Shown: positions 38,422 through 48,922, counted from the first letter of the stretch. The stretch: DNA of 64,000 nucleotides from Bacteroides reticulotermitis JCM 10512 (GCF_000517545.1 NZ_BAIV01000001.1:186001-250000), one strand, 5' to 3'. The notes: a model not told the origin generated them from the sequence alone. Program-made: numbers and translations.

Positions 38422-39527
38422 ATGAAATATGTACCAATAGGAATTTTGTTATCGTTGTTTGCATTACTTGTTTCCAGTTGTTCTTTTCAAAATAATTCGA
38501 AAACAGGTAGTTCACTATTAATTGATTTATCTAATCCAAAAGAAAACTTACCAATTTCTTCTTTTATCGATGATATTGAGACTATCAAATTTGAAGTTCC
38601 TGAACCTTATTTCTTTGGTATTATAACTAAAGTTTTATTTACAGATTCTACTTTTTTTGTAGTAGACAAAAAGCAAGGGTACGTCTATCGTTTTAGACAA
38701 GATGGTACATTTCTTAATCAAGTAGGCAGCAAGGGAGAGGCTCCGGGAGAATATCGCGCTTTACATCGTTTCTTTTTAGGGAAGCAGTCTGTTTTTATCA
38801 GTGATATAGGAATGAGGAAAATACATTGTTATACACATTCAGGAGGATATATTCAAACAATTTCTGCTACTCATACATCTGTGTATGATGATATCATTGC
38901 TTTGCCTAATGGAAAATTCTTATGCCATGATATACAAGGACGTAAAGGGGAGAGTAAAATCTGGCTCATGAATGAAAAGGGGGAAGAGGAAAAGACCTTA
39001 ATATATCATGACGCTCCTATCCATATAGCAGCACAAATTGGAGTACAATAATTAACACTTCCTCTGACGATAGTTTCAAGGTGTTCGATCCGATAACAGG
39101 GGTTTTCTATCTATATGAAGTAAAGAAGGAAGACAAATTGGTGGAAATGCAGCATTTGGTTTCGGATAGAAAAGCATTGGCCGCATATAAGGGTATGGAT
39201 AATTTAATGGATATTCGCGATGATTATGCGTACCTCTCTTATATAGCTGATGCAAATAGGTATTTATATACTATGTGGTATACATCTGACTCTATGGCAT
39301 TATGTTCTCTTTATGAAAAGGACACAATGGAAAGCACGGTTTTTTATTTGCCCAAGATAGACTTTCCCGGATATCCGGTATGTCCTATTCCTATTGCAAC
39401 TAATCTGCCAAACGTTTTAGTTACTGTCTTAACAGACGAATATCCATTGGAATACTTTCCAAAGCAGTATAGAGACAGTATTTCAGAGCGAGTTGCTATA
39501 ATGTATCTTATGAATTTTAAGAAATGA
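38422..39527 (+). CDS. Six-bladed beta-propeller lipoprotein 2 (frameshifted)
   Basis: A lipoprotein (MKYVPIG, hydrophobic core, lipobox VSSC near residue 20) of the six-bladed beta-propeller family (DUF5128/BF3164-like). The signature VGSKGEAPGEY lies near residue 98, with typical blade strands FTDSTFFVVDKKQGYVYRF and GKFLCHDIQGR. The frame breaks near 39041: ATTGGAGTACA lacks one base for IGSTIINTSSDDSFKVFDP. It continues to 39527, giving 368 residues. The 3' end overlaps the start of the transglutaminase-like gene at 39524 (ATGA), so the two are translationally coupled. Confidence 0.75.
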
Positions 39528-41479
39528 CAAAATATACTTGGTTACTGTTCTTCTGCTTTAGCTTTTTATCTTGTGGGCAACCCCTTCATATTGAGTATGT
39601 CTTAGAGCATGCAGGAGAAAATCGAATGGAATTAGAATCTTTTCTTTCTTATTATTCAAAAGATAAGCAAAAAAAACAAGCTGCAGAATTCTTGCTCTCA
39701 GGCATGGCCAATAAACATTATTATGTAGGGAGTCTTTTAGATAAGTATGATGAGGTTTTCCAACTATGTGATTCACTAAATAAAAGAGGAATTATAGAGG
39801 GAGATCCGCCTATGCTCTCTCAAATTTGGGATTCATTGGAGTACCATTGTGGAAAACTTGCGGAGTCGAATATGGAGAGAAAATTGGATTCTCGAATTTT
39901 GAGTGCTAATTTCTTGATAGAAAATGTCGAACAAGCCTTTCAAGCGTGGGAGTCTGCCCCAAGCTATGTAAGTAAAGAACTTGACGATTTCTACGAGTTT
40001 GTATTACCCTATAAAGCTAATAATGAAATACCAGAAATATATAGAGAGAAATATTTTAAAGAGTTTGCTCATTTGCGTGATACGGTAAAAAGTGGAGTAA
40101 AGGGACTTTTGCTTGGATTTAATAAAGAATTCTTTTATAACCGTAGTTATCGTAACAGTAATACTTTGTGGAATTATCCAATTACATTTCCAGTTAGTAA
40201 AATGGAAATGATTCATCGAGGAGCCTGTAGGCATACCGTTGCTCTTTATACATGGGTAATGCGTGCCTGTGGATTACCTGTAGCTATTGACTTTGTTAAA
40301 TCATGGGGAAATCGGAGTCAAGGGCATGAGTGGAATGTATTGATGCTGGATAGCGGGCGAATTTTTCCTTTTGACGCTTTTGGAATAGATCGATTAGAGT
40401 TTGCTTATAAACCTGCTAAGATATTTCGCAAAATGTATTCATTGAATAATATCACTGAAGAGATTCCTTCTTTGAAAGATGTACCCGGTTGGCTATTATC
40501 TCCAGATGAATTAGATGTCACTACGCAATATGGCGATACGTACGATATATCTGTTAAATGTACTCATCCATGGAGCGGAGACTACTCTAAAAAACATGGG
40601 ATTATTTGCGTTTTTGATAATAAAGAATGGAAGCCTGTCTATTGGGGGAAAATAAAAAATAATAAGATTACTTTTCTTCGAATGATGGGTGATGTCTGTT
40701 ACATGGCTGCTTATTATGATCGTGGGAGGATTATTCCTGCAACATCTCCATTTATCTTACAGAAGAATGGAAGTGTTAAGTATTTATCTATTGATAAGCT
40801 ACACTCTGAGGATATGGTTTTGAAACGAAAGTATCCGCGATTCAAAAGAATGGAGATGTTTGCGATGGCGATTCGGAGAGGTGTCGTAGAGGGTGCGAAT
40901 GATAAATATTTTAATGGCAAGTCCTTACTTTTTGATATAATGAAAGAACCAGTTGATGTTGTAGACTCATCGGTTAATGTATCGCAGAAGTTCAGATATG
41001 TAAGAGTACGACCAGCTTTATATCGTACTGGTGGTCTTGCTGAAGTACAGTTTTTTGGGAAGAAGCATTTGAATGACCCGGAACAGCAATTATCAGGGCA
41101 AATTTTTGGTCTCCCGTCTATTTCTTCCGATATCACACATCCGTATACCCATGCTATGGATAACGATTATGAGACATATTTTGATAAGCCTAAGAATGAA
41201 GAAGGATATATAGGATTGGATTTGGGAACTCCGCATTATATTACGAGAGTTCGCTACTGTCCACGTAGTGATTCAAACTTTATTGTGGAGGGGCATAAAT
41301 ATGAATTATGTTATTGGACTGATGAAGGGTGGATAAGTGTAGGAAAAAAAGTCGCAACTGATTTGACAATTACATTTGATACTGTTCCTCAAAATACTTT
41401 TTATATTCTTCATAATTTAACAAGAGGGAAAGAGGAGAGAATTTTCACATATGAGAATGGAGAGCAGATATGGTGGTGA
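39524..41479 (+). CDS. Transglutaminase-like and discoidin-like lipoprotein A
   Basis: A 651-residue lipoprotein (lipobox LSCG near residue 18). Residues about 20-130 are helical, beginning with the shared opening EYVLEHAGENRMELESFLSY. A transglutaminase-like core follows with a complete triad by spacing: Cys235 in RGACRHTV, His268 in GHEWN and Asp284 in FPFDAFG. The C-terminal quarter looks like a discoidin/F5-8-type beta sandwich (GLDLGTPHYITRVRYCPR) and ends with RGKEERIFTYENGEQIWW, a tail shared by its two paralogues here. The core could be a protease, a crosslinking enzyme or a carbohydrate-proximal hydrolase; substrate unknown. It converges with paralogue B, with 28 bp between. Confidence 0.75.
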   Translation: MTKYTWLLFFCFSFLSCGQPLHIEYVLEHAGENRMELESFLSYYSKDKQKKQAAEFLLSGMANKHYYVGSLLDKYDEVFQLCDSLNKRGIIEGDPPMLSQIWDSLEYHCGKLAESNMERKLDSRILSANFLIENVEQAFQAWESAPSYVSKELDDFYEFVLPYKANNEIPEIYREKYFKEFAHLRDTVKSGVKGLLLGFNKEFFYNRSYRNSNTLWNYPITFPVSKMEMIHRGACRHTVALYTWVMRACGLPVAIDFVKSWGNRSQGHEWNVLMLDSGRIFPFDAFGIDRLEFAYKPAKIFRKMYSLNNITEEIPSLKDVPGWLLSPDELDVTTQYGDTYDISVKCTHPWSGDYSKKHGIICVFDNKEWKPVYWGKIKNNKITFLRMMGDVCYMAAYYDRGRIIPATSPFILQKNGSVKYLSIDKLHSEDMVLKRKYPRFKRMEMFAMAIRRGVVEGANDKYFNGKSLLFDIMKEPVDVVDSSVNVSQKFRYVRVRPALYRTGGLAEVQFFGKKHLNDPEQQLSGQIFGLPSISSDITHPYTHAMDNDYETYFDKPKNEEGYIGLDLGTPHYITRVRYCPRSDSNFIVEGHKYELCYWTDEGWISVGKKVATDLTITFDTVPQNTFYILHNLTRGKEERIFTYENGEQIWW

Positions 41480-41507
41480 AAAAAGTAATACATAAAACAT
41501 GAGCTGG

Positions 41508-43522
41508 CTACCACCATTTCTGTTTATCGTCGATATAAGTGAATATACGTTCTTCTTTTCCTTTTGTTTTGTTTTTTAGCCACAATAGTGATCCGGATGG
41601 TACATTGTCGAATATTAGATAGTTTTCTGTTGCCACTTGGTGTCCTATGGAAATCCATTTATTTTCAAAATAAAATAGTTCATAGAGATTTCCCGGCTCT
41701 ATCATATTCTGATCATTAATCGGGCAAAATTCAACTCCAGTAAATAAAGATGTATTGTGAGTTCCTAAATCATATCCAAACCAATAGTTCTTTTTGGGTA
41801 TTCCTGGAGTATTAGTCATTCTAAAAAATGTAGCGTAATCTCCATCCATTCCCCTGTTTAACGAAATCTCGTTAATTCCTTCAGATAAAAGTTTACCAGA
41901 TAAAACATGCTTTACAGTATCGGATAAAGATGATTTTCCTAGAAATTTTATTTCTGCAAAGTTTGGGTCACTATCTTTTGGAGCAACAAAGCGAATATAT
42001 CGATGTTTTTTAGGCGTAGAAAAAATGATATATTCTATTCCAGTTGGCAATTTATTGATTTCATATAAAACATCGCTTCGATCAAAATTAGGAGAATTTG
42101 AACCTTCAAATTTTCCTCCAAGAAATGGGCTCCACCTGTCGGTCCAGTGGCAAGTAAGCACATGTTTACGATATAATTTAATTTTTACTTTTTTTATTTG
42201 ATCGGGTTTGAATTCATGTATATTCCCCAAACTATTTATATAAAAAGGAGGAGCAATAGCAATAAAATGTCCTGCTGAGTAAGTTGCAGCAAGGTAGACT
42301 ACGTTCTTATTTAAATTATTGAGAGAGAGCCTGCCATTAATTGCTTTTGAGATTTGTACTGGTTGCCAACTCTTACCGGCGATAAAGTTACATAAATAAA
42401 TATTTTGCTGAGTTGATGTAGTAAAAACACGAGATTCGGATAGTCCGTATTGTGCGGATACATCTTCTAAGAATGGATCAATAAATAGGCTTGGAATCTC
42501 TTCCTTGCTTTCTTGGATAAAGGTTAAGTGATCTTGTCTTATTGCATATCCGGAGCGAAATACTTTACCTGCTCTTTTTACGGAATCGACATTGTATGCT
42601 AATTCTTGTGTGTTATAATTATGTGTTTTTTGATAGAAATGGGAGGCATCTATAACACCATATAACTCCAAGCTCTGTCTATCATTCGTAGGAATAAAAG
42701 TAGAGTCATTGCGGATGTAGCAACCCAAGAATGTCCATTGCTTGTGAAATTAGCCCAATATGGTACATAATCATATGCGGCAGGAATACTTAACGCACGC
42801 ATAACACTTGTCATGTAGAGTGAGCGATCCATGCAGTTTCCTTTCATTATTCTGTCAAGCATCAGTATGTCCATTTGATGAGGATAATCATTTTCCCCTT
42901 TCTTGAATTCATCCATTACTTTATTATATATCAAAATGAAGGCTTCTTCCGCTGATTGAATATTAACTATGTATGGTGCATATTTCTTTCTGAGAATTTT
43001 TCTCCAATTTGAGATGGGCTCGTTTTGGATCCTATATGGCAAAATGTGTTGACAAAAGGTGGAAAAGTCTATTTGATTACTCCATGGAGTGCTTTTCCAT
43101 GTGTTGAATCCTTCATCAATATTGTTAATTAAATAGGCAGCAGATAGTGACTGAGCATCTTGTATGTATTGATCTTTTGTAACTTTCAAAGGTTCAGACT
43201 GTCTGCTTTTTATTTTTTTCCATAAGGAGTCTTGTACTCCTTTTGTTATTGTACAGGACATTATTGAACATTTGTATTCATCCATAGTGGTTGTGTAGGG
43301 GTAGCCATGGGCCATGTTTGTAATAAGGAAGTCTGCGGCTTTGTATTTAATAGAATCTTTTTTATAATAGTCTAATACCTTCTGCAATTCTTCTTTGTTT
43401 TCCTTTGCTATTTGATAAATATAATCATACTTAGAAGTACACCCTGCAATTGTAAAAAAGCAGAGGAAACTCAAACTGAATATTATTCCTAAGGTGAGCG
43501 TACATCTATATTCTGTTTTCAT
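41508..43522 (-). CDS. Transglutaminase-like and discoidin-like lipoprotein B (frameshifted)
   Basis: A paralogue of the 39524 protein on the opposite strand. I start at ATG 43522 (MKTEYRCTLTLG, lipobox IAGC) rather than the upstream ATG at 43576. The helical opening YQIAKENKEELQKVLDYY matches the other copies. The catalytic Cys230 lies in KGNCMDRS and His264 in NGHSWV. The frame breaks at about 42710, three codons past this His region, by one missing base, and continues to 41508. The repaired product is 671 residues, ending TKGKEERIFTYIDDKQKWW. It is the only gene of the locus on the minus strand; a weak copy of the regulon promoter lies upstream at 43614-43559. Confidence 0.72.
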
Positions 43523-43558
43523 AGAAAAATAGTGATTATTTTCTTTACAAAGAATGTG

Positions 43559-43614
43559 ATAAATATTGAGGATCACAAGGAATAATCCTTTTTTGTTTCT
43601 GACTAAATATGACC
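43559..43614 (-). promoter_or_regulatory. Weak sixth copy of the regulon promoter
   Basis: On the minus strand GGTCATATTTAGTC begins at 43614: the same GGTC-N6-AGTC direct repeat as promoter 5. At 48-49 bp downstream the sequence is ATATTTATC, which matches TAnnTTTG only partly. It lies correctly for the lipoprotein B gene starting at 43522. Confidence 0.45.
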
Positions 43615-43653
43615 GGTCTTTTAAACTAAAGAAAAATGAGTTAAATGTGATCT

Positions 43654-43709
43654 GGTCCGAAATGGTCCGACTTATTTTTTGACTATCAGTTTTCTATCCT
43701 TTATTTTTG
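43654..43709 (+). promoter_or_regulatory. Regulon promoter 2: GGTC repeat plus -7 box
   Basis: GGTCCGAAATGGTC starts at 43654 and the -7 box TATTTTTG at 43702, a distance of 48 bp. It drives peptide 3, and it lies back to back with the weak minus-strand copy at 43614. Confidence 0.85.
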
Positions 43710-43916
43710 ACGAGGTGAGAGATAGAAAACAAATTCAGAAGGAGTGAAGCGATGAATTGTTGAGTCTAGCCGAACGCTTTACATCCCTTACTCTTTATTT
43801 TTAAAAAAAAGGAGGTAAAGCTTTTTTTTGTTGTATAGCAAATTCGTTTTGTTGATCTGATGAAATGATAAATATAGGTGTTACTTATTAATATTGACAT
43901 TTAAATAATTTGTATT
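43710..43916 (+). promoter_or_regulatory. Conserved 200-nt leader of peptide gene 3
   Basis: The untranslated leader is homologous to the leader at 49006-49205. Shared blocks include ACGAG, AAACAAATT, GTTGAGTCT followed by GCCGA, ATCC and AAAAAGGAGGTAA. No open frame of note is inside. The GGAGG is about 90 nt before the start codon, too far to act as its ribosome site. Confidence 0.6.
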
Positions 43917-44198
43917 ATGAAAAAGAGTTTTAAAGGAGTTATTTGTGGTATTGTAATCGCATGTTTTATTGGTTTAAATATCTATACTTTACAAAATGAG
44001 ACTAAATTGTCTGATCTTACATTAGCTAATATAGAAGCTTTGGCAAATAATAGGGAGAGTGGTTATTCTTGCTCAGCTTCTGCAAATTGCTACTACGGTG
44101 GTAGGCAGGAGGGGAGTGTTTCATGTACTGGAACAAGCAATTGCTCAAGTGGACATCAGTATGTTATTTGTGATGGGAATATTAGTTATTGTGTCTAA
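43917..44198 (+). CDS. NVEALA-family peptide precursor 3 (six cysteines)
   Basis: A 93-residue precursor with a basic start (MKKSFKG), a hydrophobic segment at about 8-24, then LSDLTLANIEALANN with NIEALA at residues 38-43. The mature peptide of about 50 residues has six cysteines (SCSAS, NCYYGG, SCTGT, NCSSG, ICDG, YCV), enough for three disulfides, and is rich in Ser, Gly and Asn. The LSDL-ANIEALA stretch is almost identical to peptide 4, whereas the mature parts differ, so leader and product evolve at different rates. A propeller-like lipoprotein gene follows after 15 bp. Confidence 0.85.
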   Translation: MKKSFKGVICGIVIACFIGLNIYTLQNETKLSDLTLANIEALANNRESGYSCSASANCYYGGRQEGSVSCTGTSNCSSGHQYVICDGNISYCV

Positions 44199-44213
44199 AA
44201 ATGAATTAGATAT

Positions 44214-45209
44214 ATGTATACGATTAAAGGTAAAGTTACTTTTTATTTTCTTGTATTTATCCTTTTAACAACAATATCCTGTGGAGATAAAAAACAAGAC
44301 GGGTTAGTTCAAGTATTGACTTTAGTTCCTGATACAGTGCTAAATGAACTTAATGATTCAATATTTATTTCTCCACATATAAAATGTATGGCTGTTTCGG
44401 CAAATGGTGATATTCATTATACAGATTATGCCGATGGAATGGTTGTTTTGGATACATGCTATAACTTAAAATCTCGCATTGGGACGAGAGGACTAGGACC
44501 AGGGGAACTTATAGGTGCTGCTCACTTCTATTTAGGTGAAAATGATTCTATATATATATTAAATGAAGGAAAGCGTGCCATAGAAGTCTTTTCTGGGGGA
44601 AATTACAATCACACAATAGATCTTCCGGAAAGTATTTGTTTTACTTTCAATACCCGCTTTTTAGTTCATGGGGGGGATATCTATCATTCTGTTATAGCGA
44701 AAGAGGCACCTGTTTTTATGTTTGGTGGATATGAACCGATTTTTTTGTGTTCGTATGCTATATCGGATGATCCTACATTTGGCAGGCATGCTACCAAGCA
44801 TGTTGTAGAAGGAGATAATTGTTTCTTTTTGATAGGTTGTGCCTATCCTGTATTGCAACAATATTCTATGCAAGGAAAGCTATTGCAAGATTGTGACCTA
44901 TCCATAGTCCCTGAAATAGAAAAGATGATGGAAGCCTATCAGAACACTTTGCAGAATCCGGGGAGTTATTTTACTATTATACAAGATGCTTATTATACGG
45001 ATAATCATTTATATGTATTAATCGGAACGCGTAAACAGGATAAATATTTCTGTCATGATGTGGCTGTGCTTTATGCGTCTGAAAGCGAATTGAAGCATAT
45101 CGCTACTTATCGACTTTCCGAAAATGTATATGACTCTTTTTGTGTTGGAGGAACTAAAATATATGCCCATAATGCATCGAAATCGAGTATCGATATTTTC
45201 ACATTTTAG
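44214..45209 (+). CDS. Six-bladed beta-propeller-like lipoprotein 3
   Basis: A 331-residue intact lipoprotein (hydrophobic core, lipobox TISC near residue 23). The propeller signature IGTRGLGPGEL lies near residue 93, followed by strand patterns such as DSIYILNEGKRAIEVF and GDIYHSVIAKE, matching Bacteroides 6-bladed beta-propeller / TolB-like lipoproteins. It contains eight or more cysteines in the body, unusual for a lipoprotein of this type. It is cotranscribed with peptide 3 (15-bp gap) from regulon promoter 2 and ends that operon. Function unknown; its one-to-one pairing with a peptide suggests a partner role such as binding or surface display. Confidence 0.78.
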   Translation: MYTIKGKVTFYFLVFILLTTISCGDKKQDGLVQVLTLVPDTVLNELNDSIFISPHIKCMAVSANGDIHYTDYADGMVVLDTCYNLKSRIGTRGLGPGELIGAAHFYLGENDSIYILNEGKRAIEVFSGGNYNHTIDLPESICFTFNTRFLVHGGDIYHSVIAKEAPVFMFGGYEPIFLCSYAISDDPTFGRHATKHVVEGDNCFFLIGCAYPVLQQYSMQGKLLQDCDLSIVPEIEKMMEAYQNTLQNPGSYFTIIQDAYYTDNHLYVLIGTRKQDKYFCHDVAVLYASESELKHIATYRLSENVYDSFCVGGTKIYAHNASKSSIDIFTF

Positions 45210-45430
45210 AATAAGAAATTACGATAGCTTGCGTAGATATATCGTTTTATCTCTTGTAATGGATTAGCATAATATAAATGCTCATTCCGGGGTGAGGCAG
45301 AACTCGAAGAACGAAGCCAGTAACTACTAAATCTTCAGTTGAGAGTGCACAGCAATATTGACTTTTTTTTCATGGATAGTAAAGCATGGAAGTAGTGCAT
45401 GGAAAATTAGCCTTGTTCTGAATAGTGAAG
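45210..45430 (+). other. Gap before regulon promoter 3, no gene
   Basis: No coding frame is visible. The stretch holds repeated CATGGA motifs (near 45371, 45384 and 45403) and leads into the upstream element of promoter 3. Beyond the promoter, 45514-45612 is plain A+T-rich leader. Confidence 0.4.
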
Positions 45431-45513
45431 TGTACAATATTCCATGCAACTATACTAGGTCCGAATTGGTCAGACCTATTTCTTGATTATTTCTCTCTTA
45501 TCTTTTACATTTG
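45431..45513 (+). promoter_or_regulatory. Regulon promoter 3 with upstream element
   Basis: TGTACAATATTCCATG (45431-45446) precedes GGTCCGAATTGGTC (starts 45458). The -7 box TACATTTG starts at 45506, again 48 bp from the first GGTC. The 16-bp upstream element is identical in promoter 4, at the same 27-bp distance. Confidence 0.85.
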
Positions 45514-45612
45514 ACGAAACAAGTGATAGATGATTTGATATTTATTGGAAACTCACTGTTTTATGAAATATATTTAGAAATAGTATCACTGCTTTGATTT
45601 AAAAGAAAATTT

Positions 45613-46711
45613 ATGAGAGAAGGTTACATGTTTTTATTCGGAATTTTTCTTGCATTTTGTTCATGTAAGTCAGATGTTTCTATGCACAGCGACTTAGTAG
45701 ACATTGTTTCATGCGATAAATTTGAAGATAAGTCGTTTACTCGTGTGGATCAATTGAATGCAGTCTCTTTCAATGATTCTGTGATACAAAATCTGACACG
45801 GATAGCATTATTTGATTCCTTATTATTTACGATTGATTCTACAGTAACTTCAGATACATTAGTTCGCTGCTTTTCTACGGTCAATAAGAAATACTTGGGT
45901 AGTGTTTTTCTTAAAGGAAATGCCCCTACAGAACTGTTGTCAGCATCAAGTATTAGTGCTTCTGTTGACTCTTTGAGCTTTTGGACTTTTGATATGACAA
46001 AATAATTGTGGACAGGCATGGCGTTTGACAAACTGAGTAACCGTTTTCTATTCCAGAGTGCTGAAGATACTGATGTCTTGAATTTACGTAATTCGAATTT
46101 GCCAGGTTTGGATAATCCTGTTTGGATTGAGGGTGGATTTGTAATAAGCAGTCTTTCCAAGTATATAGATAGGTTCTTTATCTATGACTCTAATGCCCAA
46201 TTAGTGAAATCGGTTGTAAACCCCGATTTGATCTTTAAAGAGAATTATAATGAGGGTATCTTGGCGGATATTTTGTCAACAAGGATGTGTGTGACTCCAG
46301 ATCGGTCGAAAGTTATTTTAGCCGGTCGTTATTTAGATCTGATCGAAATCTATGATTCAAAAGGTAATCTGCAGAAAATGTTGAAAGGTCCGGAAAAAGA
46401 ATTTGATCTAAAATTTGATACAAAGCGTTCAATTGAAAGATCAACTCTCGTCAAATCAGAAGAAACTAAAAGGGCGTACCTTGCTGTCCAAGCTACGAAC
46501 AATAACATTTATGCATTATACTCAGGTAAGAATAAGAAAGATAAAGAGCATTATTCTTATTCCAAACTGCTATATGTTTTTTCCTTGAATGGGAATGTAA
46601 TGGTGAAGTACACACTGGATACACCTAATTATTAGTTTTGCTGTAGATGAAAAGCAAAAAATGATTTATGCTATATCTATTGATGCTGAAGTTGTTTCTT
46701 TTGATATATAA
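45613..46711 (+). pseudogene. TolB-like beta-propeller lipoprotein 4 (stop plus frameshift)
   Basis: A TolB-like / BF3164-type lipoprotein gene with a lipobox-like end FCSC near residue 18. It has a propeller signature FLKGNAPTELL near residue 100 and strand repeats such as RFFIYDSNAQLVKSV and LIEIYDSKGNLQKML. The reading frame is closed by TAA at 46003-46005 (TFDMTK then LWTGMAFD in the same frame; AAA to TAA would explain it). It breaks again by one extra base near 46626-46629, after which IISFAVDEKQKMIYAISIDAEVVSFDI ends at 46711. Repaired, it has 365 residues. No peptide gene lies between promoter 3 and this gene, unlike the other cassettes. Confidence 0.68.
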
Positions 46712-46956
46712 AAGATTTGAAAAGCTTAATAACCCTTTATTTGAGATGAATAGAACTGATTTTATTATAAGCAATTGTTACTGGATAATGAACGACTTAT
46801 ACTCCAGATGAATGACGAAATTCAGTTTGCTTATCTGAAACTTGGTGAGCTAATAAAGTTGTTAAAAAAATAAAATTTGGTATTCTTCCTGCATCTTATT
46901 ATATGTGAATTTGATATGGAGCTGCAAAATGTCTTTTGTAGATATAGTCGTATAAA

Positions 46957-46993
46957 TAGTATTGATGCTGAAATTATGTCTTTTGAAGTATGA
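46957..46993 (+). pseudogene. Duplicated 3' tail of a propeller gene
   Basis: The reading SIDAEIMSFEV-stop repeats the C-terminal end SIDAEVVSFDI-stop of the preceding gene at 46676-46711. Its TGA overlaps the ATG of the next gene (ATGA), as in a working operon. It looks like the leftover end of a second, deleted propeller gene. Upstream, 46785-46873 contains a short open stretch ending ELIKLLKK that I cannot assign. Confidence 0.5.
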
Positions 46994-48907
46994 AAAACTT
47001 TATATATTTAATCGCCTTTTATCTATTATATACTGGTTGTTCAAAAAATGAAGTACAAGTGGCGCTTGATTATGCGGGGACAAACCGTGCGGAACTGGAG
47101 AAAGTGCTTGCTTACTATAAAGATCCAAAAGATTCTCTAAAATTAAGAGCAGCATGTTTCCTCATTGCAAATATGCCTTATCATGGATATTTGTGGAGTG
47201 AAAGACAGGAGATGTATCGAAAGAAAATTGCTGCTGGAGGAAGAGTATTAGGACGAGGAATTTTGCGTAAATTTTGGGAGGAATCGCAGATGCCGGATGA
47301 ACAGGAGTTCGTGCTTGATGCGCATTCGCTAACATCTGATTTTCTTATACGAAACATAGAGAGTGCCTTCCGAGTATGGGAGTTGTCTCCTTGGCGTGAG
47401 AAGGTTGATTATAATACTTTTTGCCATTATATACTGCCATATCGTTTGGCGGATGAACCGCTATCCATAAGTTGGCGAGATAGTTTAAATTTACACTTTT
47501 CTCCAATTATAGAAAAAGAGACAGATATGCAACGAGCATTTGTGTTGATCAGCAAATATGTAAATAAGAAAATGTCGCAATCTAGTGTTGCTTGTCCGCA
47601 TGTGATGGATATATTATCACTTAATAAATACGGCTATGGCTTTGCGAGATCGATCTTTGCTTTTAGGAAATGCTTTGCGCGCAGTTGGTATACCGGCTGT
47701 ATATGATTATGTACATTCATGGGCAAACTATAGTGAAGTAGGGCATACATGGATTGCACTTCCTTATCAAGGGAAGACTTATACACTTCTGGATAAAGAT
47801 TCTGTGCTCCGCACTGGAAATAGAATTGATGCATCAATGTTCAAACCAACTCATATACTTGAATCTGATTATCCTTTTGTGATAGATTCTATAAAGCGAG
47901 TCAGCAAAGTTTGGCGTAGTATCTATAGATTCAGTTGGGAGGAAGATCCTAGTTTCTTGAAATATATACCTTGGAATTTAGCCAATCCTTTTAGTGTGGA
48001 TGTGTCGGATAAGTATGCTTTGACTAGCAGTGTTTCTATTGTATCTCTAACAAAAGCTAAGGTTGCATATCTGTGTACCTTCCGTACAGGCCGCGATTGG
48101 CAGCTCGCTGCATGGGCGCCTCGCGAAAGGAATGGTTTTACATTTCGTAATGTTGGCCATTCTATTGTTTATCAACTTGTGGAGCTAAATGCTGGAGTTC
48201 TTACTCCTTTAGGATATCCATTCATATTGCGAATTGATGGGCGGAAAGTTATTCTTAAACCGGATCTGCAAACAAAACAAAAAGTATTGTTACATAGAAA
48301 ATATCCATTTTTTACGCATTGGACCAATCAATGGGGAAAGATGCTTCAAGGACGTTTTGAAGGTAGTCACTCTTCAGATTTCAAACATGCGAAAATATTG
48401 TATACCATACGGTCGACCCCGCTTTTTCAGAACATTGTAGAACTTAATACTGATGAAAAATTCAAGTATATACGTTATGTATGTCCTACTGATTGTCGAA
48501 CGCCTTTGGCTGAAATTGAATTTTGGAGTGATGGACAGCGACTACTAGGAAAAGTAGTCGGTGAAAAAGCTACTGCATTGGAAAACTGTTTTGATAGCGA
48601 TATGCAGACTTGTCCTAGCTGTAAACAAACAGGTTATTGGGTGGGACTCGCATTAGAATCCCCAAAATATATACAAAAAATAGTCTATTACCCCAAGAAT
48701 GATGATAATTTCATTCAACTTCGGCAGGAGTATGAGTTGTTGTATTATGATCACAAGTGGATTTCTTTAGGACGTAGAATTGCAACTAATATGTCGCTTG
48801 AATATGATAGTGTACCTGAACGGTCTTTGTTACTTTTGAGAAATCGTACAAAAGGAAAAGAAGAACGAATCTTTATTTATGAAGGCGGAAGGCAAGTCTG
48901 GATGTAA
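46990..48907 (+). CDS. Transglutaminase-like and discoidin-like lipoprotein C (frameshifted)
   Basis: The third paralogue. It has a short lipoprotein signal (LLYTGC), the shared helical opening VALDYAGTNRAELEKVLAYY, and the transglutaminase-like region with HSWANYSEVGHTWIAL (catalytic-type His). The tail is RTKGKEERIFIYEGGRQVW. The frame changes at about 47635-47655, exactly where the catalytic Cys should lie. Read simply (+1), this becomes YGMALRDRS with no Cys. If instead two bases are missing there (GGCTTT-T-GC and one more), it reads GFCxDRS and aligns with KGNCMDRS of paralogue B. So activity cannot be judged from this sequence. About 638 residues when repaired. Confidence 0.72.
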
Positions 48908-48922
48908 TTCTGTATCTCTTTG

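Noticed and set aside
41470..41520. An inverted repeat TGGTGG ... CCACCA that looks like a terminator or recombination site
   Set aside because: It arises because two paralogous genes converge and both end in codons for Trp-Trp; the symmetry is explained by the shared protein tails.
43810..43830. GGAGGTAA in the peptide leaders as a ribosome-binding site for a hidden small gene
   Set aside because: No start codon with a sensible open frame follows at normal distance in either leader, and Bacteroides genes here do not use such sites.
46785..46873. A short open stretch ending ELIKLLKK as part of an S4-type RNA-binding protein
   Set aside because: The resemblance is limited to a few common residues; too short to support a family call.
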